Assembly (NCBI RefSeq): GCF_031085165.1
Contig: NZ_JAVHTY010000006.1
Coordinates: forward strand, 1-64,000
Source of the DNA: Pseudomonas sp. 102515
GTDB taxonomy: Bacteria > Pseudomonadota > Gammaproteobacteria > Pseudomonadales > Pseudomonadaceae
Direction of reading: 5' to 3'
Length of the DNA stretch: 64,000 nt
Position numbers and translations under genes: made by a program. The notes beneath the pieces are model-generated. The model worked only from the letters and a program-made list of their open reading frames with translations, had not been told where the DNA came from and did not search any database. Shown one piece after another: positions 18,183 through 25,504 of this stretch (positions within the stretch are counted from its first letter, which is position 1; every line of letters starts with the position of its first letter).

Positions 18183-20030
18183 TTAGCGTCCGATCTGTGG
18201 ATACTGGATCATGGTGTCGGATAGAGAGTTTTCCTGCATCCGCCGAGAGACCTCCATCATTCGAGATTCCAGCTCATTGCTAAGCTGGCTGACGTCCATG
18301 TTTGTAGCATCAATTTGGAACGCACCAGGCTCGAACGTAATTCGATTGTCATAGCTGCGACTGTCAGTACTGGCGTAAGACTGAGTCATCTGCTGCATGA
18401 TTTGATCAGTGTCCGGAGTGTGAAAAATCGGGTTTTGACCGAACTGTACTGGTGGTTGCCAGGGCAAGGCTGCTGGCATCTGAAAGTCGTTGTACGGTTG
18501 TTGGTATTGGAGCTTTGGTTGCTTGAACGGCTGGAAGTCAGGAACAAAGCGGTTACCTACATCCCCCCACTCAGGCCCCATCACGCGGTTGTACAGGTCT
18601 TTTGCACTATCCTTTGTATACTTCAAGATAGGATGATTTTCCCAAAGCCATTCGATACCTTGAATGCCTGGATGATGATCAATATAGTTCTGTGCGGCTT
18701 CGGGGGCTTTCTGCTTAACCGTATCCAAAGTTTTTTCTGGCGTGATGTTTCCCTTGGCGATGCCCCGCATCCATAGGGCAAAGTCAGACGTTGACTTGTA
18801 GGCCTCTCCGAAGCTTTTGATGAGGCTTAGCGCTGCTGGCTGTAAGTCTGTGGCAAAGGTGTTGATCGCGTTGAGAGCACGCTGAAAGCCTTCTTCCAAG
18901 CCCTGCTGACTGGCTTCGTCAATCGTCCGATCTCGGGTGTTCAGAGTACGGTTTAGCTCAGCCTGAGAGGTGCTGGTGCTACGCTCCAAGGCTGCTTGGG
19001 CGTTCTTGCTACCAATCTGTAGGGCCTTCAGAACAACGTCAGTACCTACGATGCCTTTCTCCATATCCTTCCGAAGCTGAGCCATTGCTGCCTGGCCTGT
19101 CTTGCCAGACTTTTTCAGTTCCGCATTAGCCTGGGCGAATAGGGCGGGGATTGTCGGGTCATGCTCGGCGGCTTGGCCGAAAAGCTCTTCAGACTGTACC
19201 TTTCCCTTACCAATCATTTGGACGATAGCGGTCTGGAGACCCTTCATCCGCTCGTTACTAAGGTGCATCGTGACGGCGTGTTCGTTGAGCTGGGTCCAGG
19301 CATCCTGTGATTGGGCGTACTTCAAGCCAGCAGCGTGACCACCAGCGAGCATTGAGGCATAGCCGTTCACCTGATCCGTAGCACGTAGGCCAAGGCGGTT
19401 ACTCTCGTTCCACACGTACTCGTTGGCATTGTCTGCACGCTTCTGATTGATCTTGACGCTAGGGGATGTACCTACAACGTTTGCGATCAGGTTGCGGTTA
19501 GAGAGCTGCTGGGCATTGGCGTTGAACAGAGCCGTGGTGCCCCGGTAAGCCCCATAACCGAGTGCAGCAGGGGCAAGCCAGCGAGGGACAGCAGCTAGCA
19601 CGGCACCACTACCACCCTCAACAGACTGCGCTCCACCAGCTTGAGCGCTACGGGTTACCTGCCGAACTGCCTGACTGACAGGGCTGCGTTCGATAACCGT
19701 CTTGATCTTCAACGACTGAGCTGACCACTCAGCACGCTTGATCGCGGAGGCAAGGCTACGATTGAGCTTCACATTGTCGATGTTGAACCGTTCCATCTTG
19801 AATTCTGTCAGCCGGCTAACCTGGTTCAAGGATTTCTGGATCTGCTTTTGAAACTGAAGGCTGTTGAACTGAACCTTCGGCATGACCACGAGACTTTTGC
19901 CAAACTGCTCCTTAAGCTTGAGCATCATGGCTTCGAGCCGCTGTATTGCCTGTTCTGCTTGACGTAGTTGAGTCTTGTTGACTTTGATGTTTAGTTCGCT
20001 ATAAAAGCTTGCTATCTTTGTTTCTGACAT
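18183..20030 (-). CDS. Phage tail tape-measure protein
   Basis: This 615-residue protein fits the tail tape-measure family, which sets tail length. Residues 1-110 are helical and heptad-rich (NKTQLRQAEQAIQRLEAMMLKLKEQ). A small hydrophobic Ala/Gly segment follows (about 150-170, RWLAPAALGYGAYRG). Next comes the recognisable tape-measure N-terminal domain (about 175-380), with ANVVGTSPSVKI, GLRATDQVNGYASMLAGGHAAG, MIGKGKVQSEELFGQAAEHDP and GIVGTDVVLKALQ. The C-terminal third is Pro/Gln-rich. At roughly 1.5 angstroms per residue it would specify a tail near 90 nm. No other tail gene is present in the element, which is the odd point. It starts 23 bases from a divergent membrane-protein gene. Confidence 0.88.
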   Translation of the reverse strand: MSETKIASFYSELNIKVNKTQLRQAEQAIQRLEAMMLKLKEQFGKSLVVMPKVQFNSLQFQKQIQKSLNQVSRLTEFKMERFNIDNVKLNRSLASAIKRAEWSAQSLKIKTVIERSPVSQAVRQVTRSAQAGGAQSVEGGSGAVLAAVPRWLAPAALGYGAYRGTTALFNANAQQLSNRNLIANVVGTSPSVKINQKRADNANEYVWNESNRLGLRATDQVNGYASMLAGGHAAGLKYAQSQDAWTQLNEHAVTMHLSNERMKGLQTAIVQMIGKGKVQSEELFGQAAEHDPTIPALFAQANAELKKSGKTGQAAMAQLRKDMEKGIVGTDVVLKALQIGSKNAQAALERSTSTSQAELNRTLNTRDRTIDEASQQGLEEGFQRALNAINTFATDLQPAALSLIKSFGEAYKSTSDFALWMRGIAKGNITPEKTLDTVKQKAPEAAQNYIDHHPGIQGIEWLWENHPILKYTKDSAKDLYNRVMGPEWGDVGNRFVPDFQPFKQPKLQYQQPYNDFQMPAALPWQPPVQFGQNPIFHTPDTDQIMQQMTQSYASTDSRSYDNRITFEPGAFQIDATNMDVSQLSNELESRMMEVSRRMQENSLSDTMIQYPQIGR

Positions 20031-20053
20031 AAGATTTACTCTGACTTGAGGTA

Positions 20054-20464
20054 ATGATGAGTTTTTTTGAAGACTTGAAAAATACGAAGGTTACGGATGC
20101 AGCTTTCTATTTAATGTTCATTTTGGCGCTGATAGCTCCGGGAACAGCCTACGCAATGGTCTTCCATCTGGAGGTGTTTAAGGAGTTGGATAGCTGGAAG
20201 GCGATTCTAATGGTTGTAGCTATAGGTGCCCCCTTGTTTGTCATAACGACAGCTACGACATACATCACCAACCACAGGTACTTTGAAGGGGAGGACGGTT
20301 TAAAGATTTTAGGCTTTTATTCTTGTTTAAATGTTTTAAGTAGTCCTTACGTGGTGCTTGTTTTGGCAGTTGATCAGAAATGGAGCTTCCTTCTGACATC
20401 CGCTGTCGCATTTCTTGCTTGTATGGTCGGTGGCGCTGTTATAGGAGGGGCTAGTCGAATATAG
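20054..20464 (+). CDS. Unknown small inner-membrane protein
   Basis: This 136-residue protein has about four hydrophobic segments: AAFYLMFILALIAPGTAYAMV, AILMVVAIGAPLFVITTAT, NVLSSPYVVLVLAV, and FLLTSAVAFLACMVGGAVIGGA. GAGG precedes the ATG closely. It is the only plus-strand gene inside the leftward block and is divergent from the tape-measure gene, with only 23 bases between their starts. A small multi-pass membrane protein from a mobile element might be an exclusion or immunity factor; no family is recognised. Confidence 0.68.
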   Translation: MMSFFEDLKNTKVTDAAFYLMFILALIAPGTAYAMVFHLEVFKELDSWKAILMVVAIGAPLFVITTATTYITNHRYFEGEDGLKILGFYSCLNVLSSPYVVLVLAVDQKWSFLLTSAVAFLACMVGGAVIGGASRI

Positions 20465-20492
20465 ATAATATGCCATCCTTGGCGATGTCATT

Positions 20493-20885
20493 TTACTTAA
20501 CGTTATTGTATTGTTCTTTAAAGCTTGCGCATTTCAGCATCTGAGCCAAAGAGACGTCCTTGCCATTGAATTGCTGGCTAAGCTTGTAGCTCAACATACT
20601 GATGCCACAGGCGGGCACTACAACAACGCCATAAGCTTTAAGGACAGGTGCGGTATCGATACTAATTTTGGTAGTGGTAATGCGGCCATCAGCCGATACA
20701 AGGAAGGCATCGATGGGAGCTGAATATTCCTTTGCCTTCTTGAGCATTCCGGCTTGTTCAAGTAGACGGTTCTGCGCTGCGATGTCACTCGCGCTTGGCT
20801 TCTTCTCAAGACCTTCAGTAGGTTTGGTTAGTAAGACGATGTGGGATTTCATCGACATAATACGATCTGCAAAGTGGGACATCAT
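20493..20885 (-). CDS. Unknown 130-residue protein
   Basis: This soluble, basic protein (opening MMSHFADRIMSMKSHIVLLTKPTEGLEKK) has a central stretch VSADGRITTTKISIDTAPVLKAYGVVVVPACGISML that reads as alternating strands. Its start overlaps the upstream gene's stop by four bases, so the two are co-translated. Two internal Met codons near the N terminus (residues 2 and 11) are alternative starts. It has no recognisable motif. Confidence 0.62.
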   Translation of the reverse strand: MMSHFADRIMSMKSHIVLLTKPTEGLEKKPSASDIAAQNRLLEQAGMLKKAKEYSAPIDAFLVSADGRITTTKISIDTAPVLKAYGVVVVPACGISMLSYKLSQQFNGKDVSLAQMLKCASFKEQYNNVK

Positions 20886-21382
20886 TTAGCCTCCTGTAGC
20901 TGCTTCTCTAGAGCTGCAATAGCCTGTTTTTCGAGCTTATCCATCCGATCTTGCTCCTTCTTGGCCTGCTCCTCAGCATCCTTACGGCGAGCTTCTTGGA
21001 GGGCAGCTTGAACTAGACGATTTTTCTCGGCTTCATAGTTCTCAAATACTTTTTGCTCATATACTTCGGTAAGCTTGTCTTCGATGAATTGAATGTCTTC
21101 AGCTTGAAGGGCAGGGGACTTCTTAAGGTAGATATAGCAGCTACCTACCATCCCGGAATGTGGAGCCTTCCAATCAGTAAAGGCCCACCCTTCGTTCAGG
21201 AGTTCAGAAACCTTAGTGATAAGTTCAGGTAGGATTTGGGCGTTGATTCTTTCTTGGCATCCCATTCCTGTTTTATATAGGTCAACACGGCTGGCAATAG
21301 CCGCATCAAGACTGCCTTGGTTGAACTTGATGTCATTGGTGGTTAGAGCGGCGTTGAATTGGTTTTGAAAAGTGTTGATCAT
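20882..21382 (-). CDS. Unknown 166-residue protein with C-terminal coiled coil
   Basis: The N-terminal 100 residues look like a compact domain (MGCQERINAQILPELITKVSELLNEGWAF ... SGMVGSCYIYLKKS). The last 65 residues are a highly charged Glu/Lys/Ala helix (YEAEKNRLVQAALQEARRKDAEEQ). It lies directly downstream of the replication gene, is coupled to the 130-residue gene, and could be an accessory replication or scaffold protein. No family is recognised. Confidence 0.65.
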   Translation of the reverse strand: MINTFQNQFNAALTTNDIKFNQGSLDAAIASRVDLYKTGMGCQERINAQILPELITKVSELLNEGWAFTDWKAPHSGMVGSCYIYLKKSPALQAEDIQFIEDKLTEVYEQKVFENYEAEKNRLVQAALQEARRKDAEEQAKKEQDRMDKLEKQAIAALEKQLQEAK

Positions 21383-21480
21383 TTGATACTCCGATATTAA
21401 GTTTAGTTTGTCTGGGCAAAGGAGTGCCCGTTATCTGAACTTTCGTTCAAATTCTTTTGAGATTCAGTTTTGGGTGATAT

Positions 21481-22542
21481 TTAGAAAGGAAGAAAACTTT
21501 CGTCTTGTTCGTCTAAGCTTGCAAGGTTAGCAGACAGAGGGATGAGGTCTTTGCCACTCATTACATAGCGACGTTTACTACTGTTATGAAGCACTTGTCC
21601 TGTCCGGCAATCCTCAATGTAAAACCCGTTATCCTCAAACCAGTCAAAAAGCTGATCACTGATTTCACGACCATTCCGATTCCATCGACTAAGCGGCATC
21701 GATGAGAGATCGATCTTGATATCTGAGACTTCCACTTTCTCTGGTGCTGCTACGGTTTCTACCTCGCAGGACTCCCAGTCCTCATAACTGCTGCTCTCTG
21801 CTTCAATAGAAAATTGAATACCTTCGTAATCTTCACAAGGGATCGATTCTTTTACCCACTCTTCTCCAGCGGCCTCAGATTCAACGTATACGTCAGGCTG
21901 AGCACTGATGTTGCTTTCTCCTGATCGTTGCGCTACGAGGCTTACAGAGGGCTTCTGAGTGGCCTTATCGGCCTGCACTAACGCTAGGTCTTGAGTGATC
22001 ACATATGAGTTGCTAACGCGAGCACCACCCATTGGCTTTGGTTTGATGACCAGTACACCAGATACACTTAGCTTCTTAATAAATCGTTTGACGGTAGAGA
22101 CGCTGATGCCGGTATAGGCTGCAATCTCGTCTTGGTTATCAAACCAGACGTTCTTACCTTCCTTAAAAAACTGGAACCGATCCAACATCCAACACCAAAG
22201 AATCTTATCTTCGCAAGAGAAAGGGTAGACAACCTCAACGATTTCGCCGGTAGGCACAAGTTTATCTTCTGGGGTTTTTACTTTTACTTGTTCCCACCCT
22301 TTCCAGCCAGTAGCAGTCAGGATCTCGCGGTAGACAGCGAAGTAGGGGGACAGTTCTTTTTCTGATTTAGCGAATAGCTGAGTGTTCATTTTTAGGCCCT
22401 CTTGAGCACGTAGTTGATTTAAGTATTGATTGATAATAATGTTAGCTGTATGAGTGGCACTGTCTTTGTTCAAAAGCTTCATAATCTCGAACAGGTTTTG
22501 AGTGGCTTGCTCACCAAGCCTGATACGCACTGTATTTTCCAT
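21481..22542 (-). CDS. Plasmid-type replication initiation protein with winged-helix domain (probable)
   Basis: This is a protein of 353 residues. Residues 1-50 (ENTVRIRLGEQATQNLFEIMKLL) look like a short dimerisation or ribbon-helix-helix segment. Residues about 75-190 contain a helix-turn-helix typical of plasmid initiators and replication regulators (DEIAAYTGISVSTVKRFIKKLSVSGVL). The rest is acidic, ending with a compact basic-aromatic domain (FDWFEDNGFYIEDCRTGQVLHNSSKRRYV). The ATG at 22542 follows GAGGAAACAGAA. A GTG at 22584 lies inside an iteron-like operator and is disfavoured. Iterons 335-400 bases upstream support an initiator role; a transcription factor is the alternative. Confidence 0.75.
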   Translation of the reverse strand: MENTVRIRLGEQATQNLFEIMKLLNKDSATHTANIIINQYLNQLRAQEGLKMNTQLFAKSEKELSPYFAVYREILTATGWKGWEQVKVKTPEDKLVPTGEIVEVVYPFSCEDKILWCWMLDRFQFFKEGKNVWFDNQDEIAAYTGISVSTVKRFIKKLSVSGVLVIKPKPMGGARVSNSYVITQDLALVQADKATQKPSVSLVAQRSGESNISAQPDVYVESEAAGEEWVKESIPCEDYEGIQFSIEAESSSYEDWESCEVETVAAPEKVEVSDIKIDLSSMPLSRWNRNGREISDQLFDWFEDNGFYIEDCRTGQVLHNSSKRRYVMSGKDLIPLSANLASLDEQDESFLPF

Positions 22543-22563
22543 TTCTGTTTCCTCTTCGGTTAA

Positions 22564-22585
22564 TTCCGTAGCTCTACTAGACACT
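22564..22585 (-). promoter_or_regulatory. Inverted iteron copy at the rep start, candidate autoregulatory operator
   Basis: Read on the minus strand, TGTCTAGTAGAGCTACGG matches iteron 2 (TGTCTGTGAGAGCTACGG) at 15 of 18 positions. It sits 22 bases upstream of the rep ATG, where iteron plasmids commonly place an operator bound by initiator dimers. Confidence 0.65.
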
Positions 22586-22801
22586 CGGGGAATCTATTCT
22601 TTCTATCGATCTTCGATCTCTGCACCAAACAACAAATGTATAAAGGCTAAGAACGCCAACACTCCTAAAGCCAGCACGCAAGCATGAGATGGCACAGAAA
22701 GAATATAAGATTAAAAAGAATATCTGTTTTTGCTCTTGCTCTATTAGGCCTTCGTGCGCAGGTCGCAGACCAAGCTAAGAGGGACTGAGCTTCTCAGTGT
22801 T

Positions 22802-22942
22802 AAGTCATAAAATCGTTTCTCCTTTTCTTATTCTTTATCTTTATATTCTTTATCTCTATATCATTATTACTACTAGCTCTGTCAGACCTACGGCCGAGTG
22901 TCTGTGAGAGCTACGGGGAGTGTCTATCAGACCTACGGGAAT
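22802..22942 (+). other. Candidate replication origin: AT-rich tract plus three tandem 22-bp iterons
   Basis: Three contiguous 22-bp repeats lie at 22877-22898, 22899-22920 and 22921-22942, sharing a core of the form GTC-x-GAGA/CAGA-x-CTACGG. Directly before them is a roughly 70-base tract of almost only A and T with TTTCTTTATCT-type runs (about 22803-22872), suited to strand opening. The block lies upstream of the replication gene. No convincing DnaA box was seen. Confidence 0.7.
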
Positions 22943-23096
22943 CAACCACTCCTACTCAACAACTCATACAGCTCGGCATCTCGCAGCCTGTTACAGGTTT
23001 AGCATGTCAGATGCAGAAAGCCTGTTCTCTGCTGCCAACTGGTTTAGGTATTGGAGATTGCTGCTCTTCAAACTTAGGTGCAGTGGAACGTTATTA

Positions 23097-23288
23097 TTAC
23101 GCTGTTGTTTCATTTTCTAAACCCTGTTGTTTTAGTTTTTGAATCATTTCCTTATTGCTAATGCCTAGCTTCAGCCGATGGCGATGCATTTTTCCGTGAC
23201 AGGATTTGGAACAGATCAGCTTGCCGGCGGAGTAGCATTCCATTGAATCCCCACACCAAAGACAGTCTCTTACAGTTTTTATTGTCAT
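23097..23288 (-). CDS. Small putative zinc-finger protein
   Basis: This 63-residue protein has the pattern CLWCGDSMECYSAGKLICSKSC (C-x2-C and C-x3-C), followed by a basic HGKMHRHRLKLG stretch. This is consistent with a treble-clef or similar zinc knuckle that binds nucleic acid. The ATG at 23288 follows GAGG; an upstream start at 23351 would add 21 residues with no better site. It lies just beyond the iterons. Its role is unknown; a regulator or HNH-like remnant are options. Confidence 0.55.
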   Translation of the reverse strand: MTIKTVRDCLWCGDSMECYSAGKLICSKSCHGKMHRHRLKLGISNKEMIQKLKQQGLENETTA

Positions 23289-23440
23289 TATCTGAATCCT
23301 CAAACGAGAAATTATTTTTTTTGAACGAGCGAATCCTGTCGATTGAGTCATCCGACAGGGGTAAACGAATAAAAGGACATCTCAGGTTGAACACACTGGA
23401 AGATGCCAAAAGCTCTATAGCAGAGCTGGAGGAGTATTAG
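23243..23440 (+). CDS. Doubtful 65-residue frame opposite the zinc-finger gene
   Basis: This is a charged, helical-looking frame starting with TTG and ending three bases before the next gene. It overlaps the zinc-finger gene on the other strand by 46 bases. The C-terminal half (LNTLEDAKSSIAELEEY) looks protein-like and GGAGGAG near its end would serve the next gene. Its TTG start and missing strong site make it uncertain. Confidence 0.3.
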   Translation: MNPHTKDSLLQFLLSLSESSNEKLFFLNERILSIESSDRGKRIKGHLRLNTLEDAKSSIAELEEY

Positions 23441-23716
23441 GTGGCAACGCCTAACTCACACGTTATCGTTGCCTGCTGGACGTGTTCTAAACAACAGTAT
23501 CTGATTGCAAACAGGGAGGTACTGGGCAGCAAGAAGATGCCCCCGGCAAGGAATGAAAGAACCTGCCGCTATTTCTGCGTGCTAGAGCATGTAAGCTGTT
23601 TCCAGCGAGATAGGGCGAGTGCCTACCTACGGGTTGTTTATGAAGAGAACAACCAGCTCTTTGAATCTGAGGAACACAAAATCCCAACGCTTGGGCTGGG
23701 ATGTTTGTTGATGTAA
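23441..23716 (+). CDS. Unknown 91-residue cysteine-containing protein
   Basis: A GTG start follows GGAGGAG. The protein has CWTC near residue 12 and a TCRYFCVLEHVSC cluster near residue 42, so metal binding or a disulfide is possible. No signal peptide is present and no family is recognised. It faces away from the iterons toward the gene-poor stretch. Confidence 0.5.
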   Translation: MATPNSHVIVACWTCSKQQYLIANREVLGSKKMPPARNERTCRYFCVLEHVSCFQRDRASAYLRVVYEENNQLFESEEHKIPTLGLGCLLM

Positions 23717-24259
23717 TAAGTTAATTATATCAAGAGGATGCTATTACTGCATCCATATATAGGACACTTTGGTACATATAAGAGACAGGATAGAAGATTA
23801 TAGTTGTGTTACTTCACTCTATTATACTGCAAAAGTTGCTATTTTGCAACTAATAAAGTGCATATCTAAAACCCATTGGGCCGATAACTTTCTCTATCCC
23901 TATATGCTTATTATAACGTGGATTTTCTGTATTGTATATAGCTAGTTGCATAGGATAATGTTAGTGTTTATATAAAAATCCAGTAATACCAAGGGTTGCA
24001 GCCGTTTATCCCTGCATATCAATCCGACCAACGGTAGTGTGTTGTTAGTTAATTCCATTTCCCCGCTAAAGTAAATGCCGTTAAGTATCCGATAGTCGGT
24101 ATGCATAGATAGGGAAATATCGTCGAGGGCGACCCAGCGTTAAGTAAAAAGCTGGCGCAGCACTTATATCTCTCTGGACTTCTACAAATATGTTGCCCAA
24201 GCTGCCTATACGCCTCTCAGTGCAACGCTGGGAGGTGAGGGGTAGCTTAGTAGGAGGCA
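23717..24259. other. AT-rich stretch without genes
   Basis: About 540 bases hold no convincing gene. Visible structure includes a hairpin GTTGC-TATTTT-GCAAC (about 23832-23847) and the small palindrome CCGATAGTCGG (about 24087). There is also a spaced inverted pair CCAGCGTT / AACGCTGG (near 24133 and 24223). The DNA is among the most AT-rich of the element and may hold promoters, a small RNA or a second cis site. Confidence 0.45.
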
Positions 24260-24287
24260 AAAGAAACCCCGCTCTGAGGCGGGGCTT
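24260..24287 (-). terminator. Rho-independent terminator after the resolvase gene
   Basis: On the minus strand AAGCCCCGC-CTCAGA-GCGGGGTTT forms a strong GC stem followed by TTTCTTTT, about 60 bases after the resolvase stop. Confidence 0.85.
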
Positions 24288-24347
24288 AAAGGGGATATGA
24301 GAGTTGGAGCACTCATACCTAATCTGATTGCGATAAGGATGAAAGGT

Positions 24348-24917
24348 TCAGCCCTTGTTCCAGTGGCGCTTGATGGTAGCGATGCCAACGTCCAGTTCTT
24401 TAGCTGCTTGGCTCTGAGTCAATCCGCGTGTCTTAGCTGCCTGTACCTTCACAGTGGTGCCTACAGCTTCAGGCCTTCCTAGCTTCTTGCCTTCTGCCTT
24501 CGCTCGCTCCAGGCCAGCGTGTGTGCGCTCTATCAGCAGATCACGTTCGAACTCTGCTACAGCACATAGCACCTGCATCGTCATCTTGCCTGCTGCACTG
24601 GTGAGGTCTACTCCACCCAAGGCCAGACAGTGAACCCGGATTCCTTCCTCCGACAGCTTCTCTATGGTGCTACGTACGTCCATAGCGTTACGGCCTAGAC
24701 GGTCGAGCTTGGTGACTATCAGCGTATCTCCGTGCTCCATGCGCTCTAAAAGCTTCTGGAAGCCTTTACGCTCACTGGCTTGGGTAGAGCCGGACACTGT
24801 CTCAGTGACTACCCTGCGAGCATCGACCGCGAAACCTGCCTGCTGTACTTCGAGCAATTGGTTGTCTGTGGTTTGGTCGGCAGTGGAGACGCGGGCATAT
24901 AGGAACGTACGGCTCAT
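24348..24917 (-). CDS. Serine recombinase, resolvase/invertase family
   Basis: This 189-residue site-specific recombinase has the catalytic serine in YARVSTADQ (about residue 11). The resolvase signature follows, with TKLDRLGRN (about 70), GKMTMQVLCAVAEFERDL (about 110) and RTHAGLERAKAEGKKLGR (about 130). A C-terminal helix-turn-helix closes it (TQSQAAKELDVGIATIKRHW). Length is typical of Tn3-type resolvases. A res-like repeat cluster lies directly upstream. On an element with its own replication protein, multimer resolution is the likely job; DNA inversion is an alternative, though no invertible segment was seen. Confidence 0.93.
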   Translation of the reverse strand: MSRTFLYARVSTADQTTDNQLLEVQQAGFAVDARRVVTETVSGSTQASERKGFQKLLERMEHGDTLIVTKLDRLGRNAMDVRSTIEKLSEEGIRVHCLALGGVDLTSAAGKMTMQVLCAVAEFERDLLIERTHAGLERAKAEGKKLGRPEAVGTTVKVQAAKTRGLTQSQAAKELDVGIATIKRHWNKG

Positions 24918-24928
24918 CTCGATCCCTC

Positions 24929-25025
24929 GGTATCAATTAAGGTGGGATCACTTTATCAGCGTATCAAATAGTCGTTTAGCCTATTTTTTGATACCAGTTA
25001 GCGTATCGGATGAGCGGTATCGTTA
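24929..25025 (+). promoter_or_regulatory. Candidate res site / resolvase promoter region
   Basis: The core is an inverted repeat GTATCAAATAG (24961-24971) facing CTATTTTTTGATAC (24981-24994). Further partial copies of GTATC/GATAC occur at about 24930 (GGTATCA), 25002 (CGTATCGG) and 25016 (GGTATCG). Clusters of such half-sites upstream of the recombinase gene are the usual arrangement of res. Confidence 0.65.
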
Positions 25026-25044
25026 AACGGTCGATTGATGATCC

Positions 25045-25236
25045 CTAGAGGAACCGGTGTGCCTTTGCCAAAGCATGTTCAAGAGCGGTGACACACTCCT
25101 TTTCTTTGGCATAAGCGGAGAAGCGCTGGTGCAAGTCCACCTTGGCACGTTCCAGGCTGGCTTTCCGCGTAGCTAGCTGCTGCTCTAGCAGGTCTTTGTT
25201 CGTGCTGACCTCGCAGAGAGGGGTAGTACGTTTCAT
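25045..25236 (-). CDS. Unknown 63-residue helical protein
   Basis: This small Lys/Glu/Ala-rich protein is predicted as one long helix (NKDLLEQQLATRKASLERAKVDL). It starts behind a strong GAGGAG. It lies between integrase and resolvase, where an excision factor would be convenient, but it lacks the winged-helix pattern of known Xis proteins. Confidence 0.6.
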   Translation of the reverse strand: MKRTTPLCEVSTNKDLLEQQLATRKASLERAKVDLHQRFSAYAKEKECVTALEHALAKAHRFL

Positions 25237-25504
25237 AGCAATCTCCTCACGATTTTGCTGGGACCAAGCCTTCAGACAGTCGTTTGAATACAGAGTCGTC
25301 AGGGAACTGTAATGACTTTGTAAAGCTTGATAATAGGCAGCTTCAGGAGGTCGTTAGGATGTGAAGCGCGTGTAGAAATCGAGCTGCCAGTGCTTAGCAA
25401 ACAGGGGGAGGGGAACGATAAACGGGCCACAGACGTGCTACAGGGTGCGTGGTTATTGGGTAGCGTCAGAATGGCCCTTGGGCCTAATTGTTATAATGTA
25501 ACGT

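Noticed and set aside
18315..18776. 153-codon plus-strand frame opposite the tape-measure gene
   Set aside because: Antisense to a well-supported protein and rich in Leu/Val/Arg without domain likeness.
22920..23120. 66-codon plus-strand frame starting in the third iteron
   Set aside because: Starts inside the repeat, no ribosome binding site, and overlaps the zinc-finger gene end; translation looks random.
25045..25236. Excisionase (Xis) call
   Set aside because: The protein is a plain charged helix without the winged-helix pattern of known excision factors.
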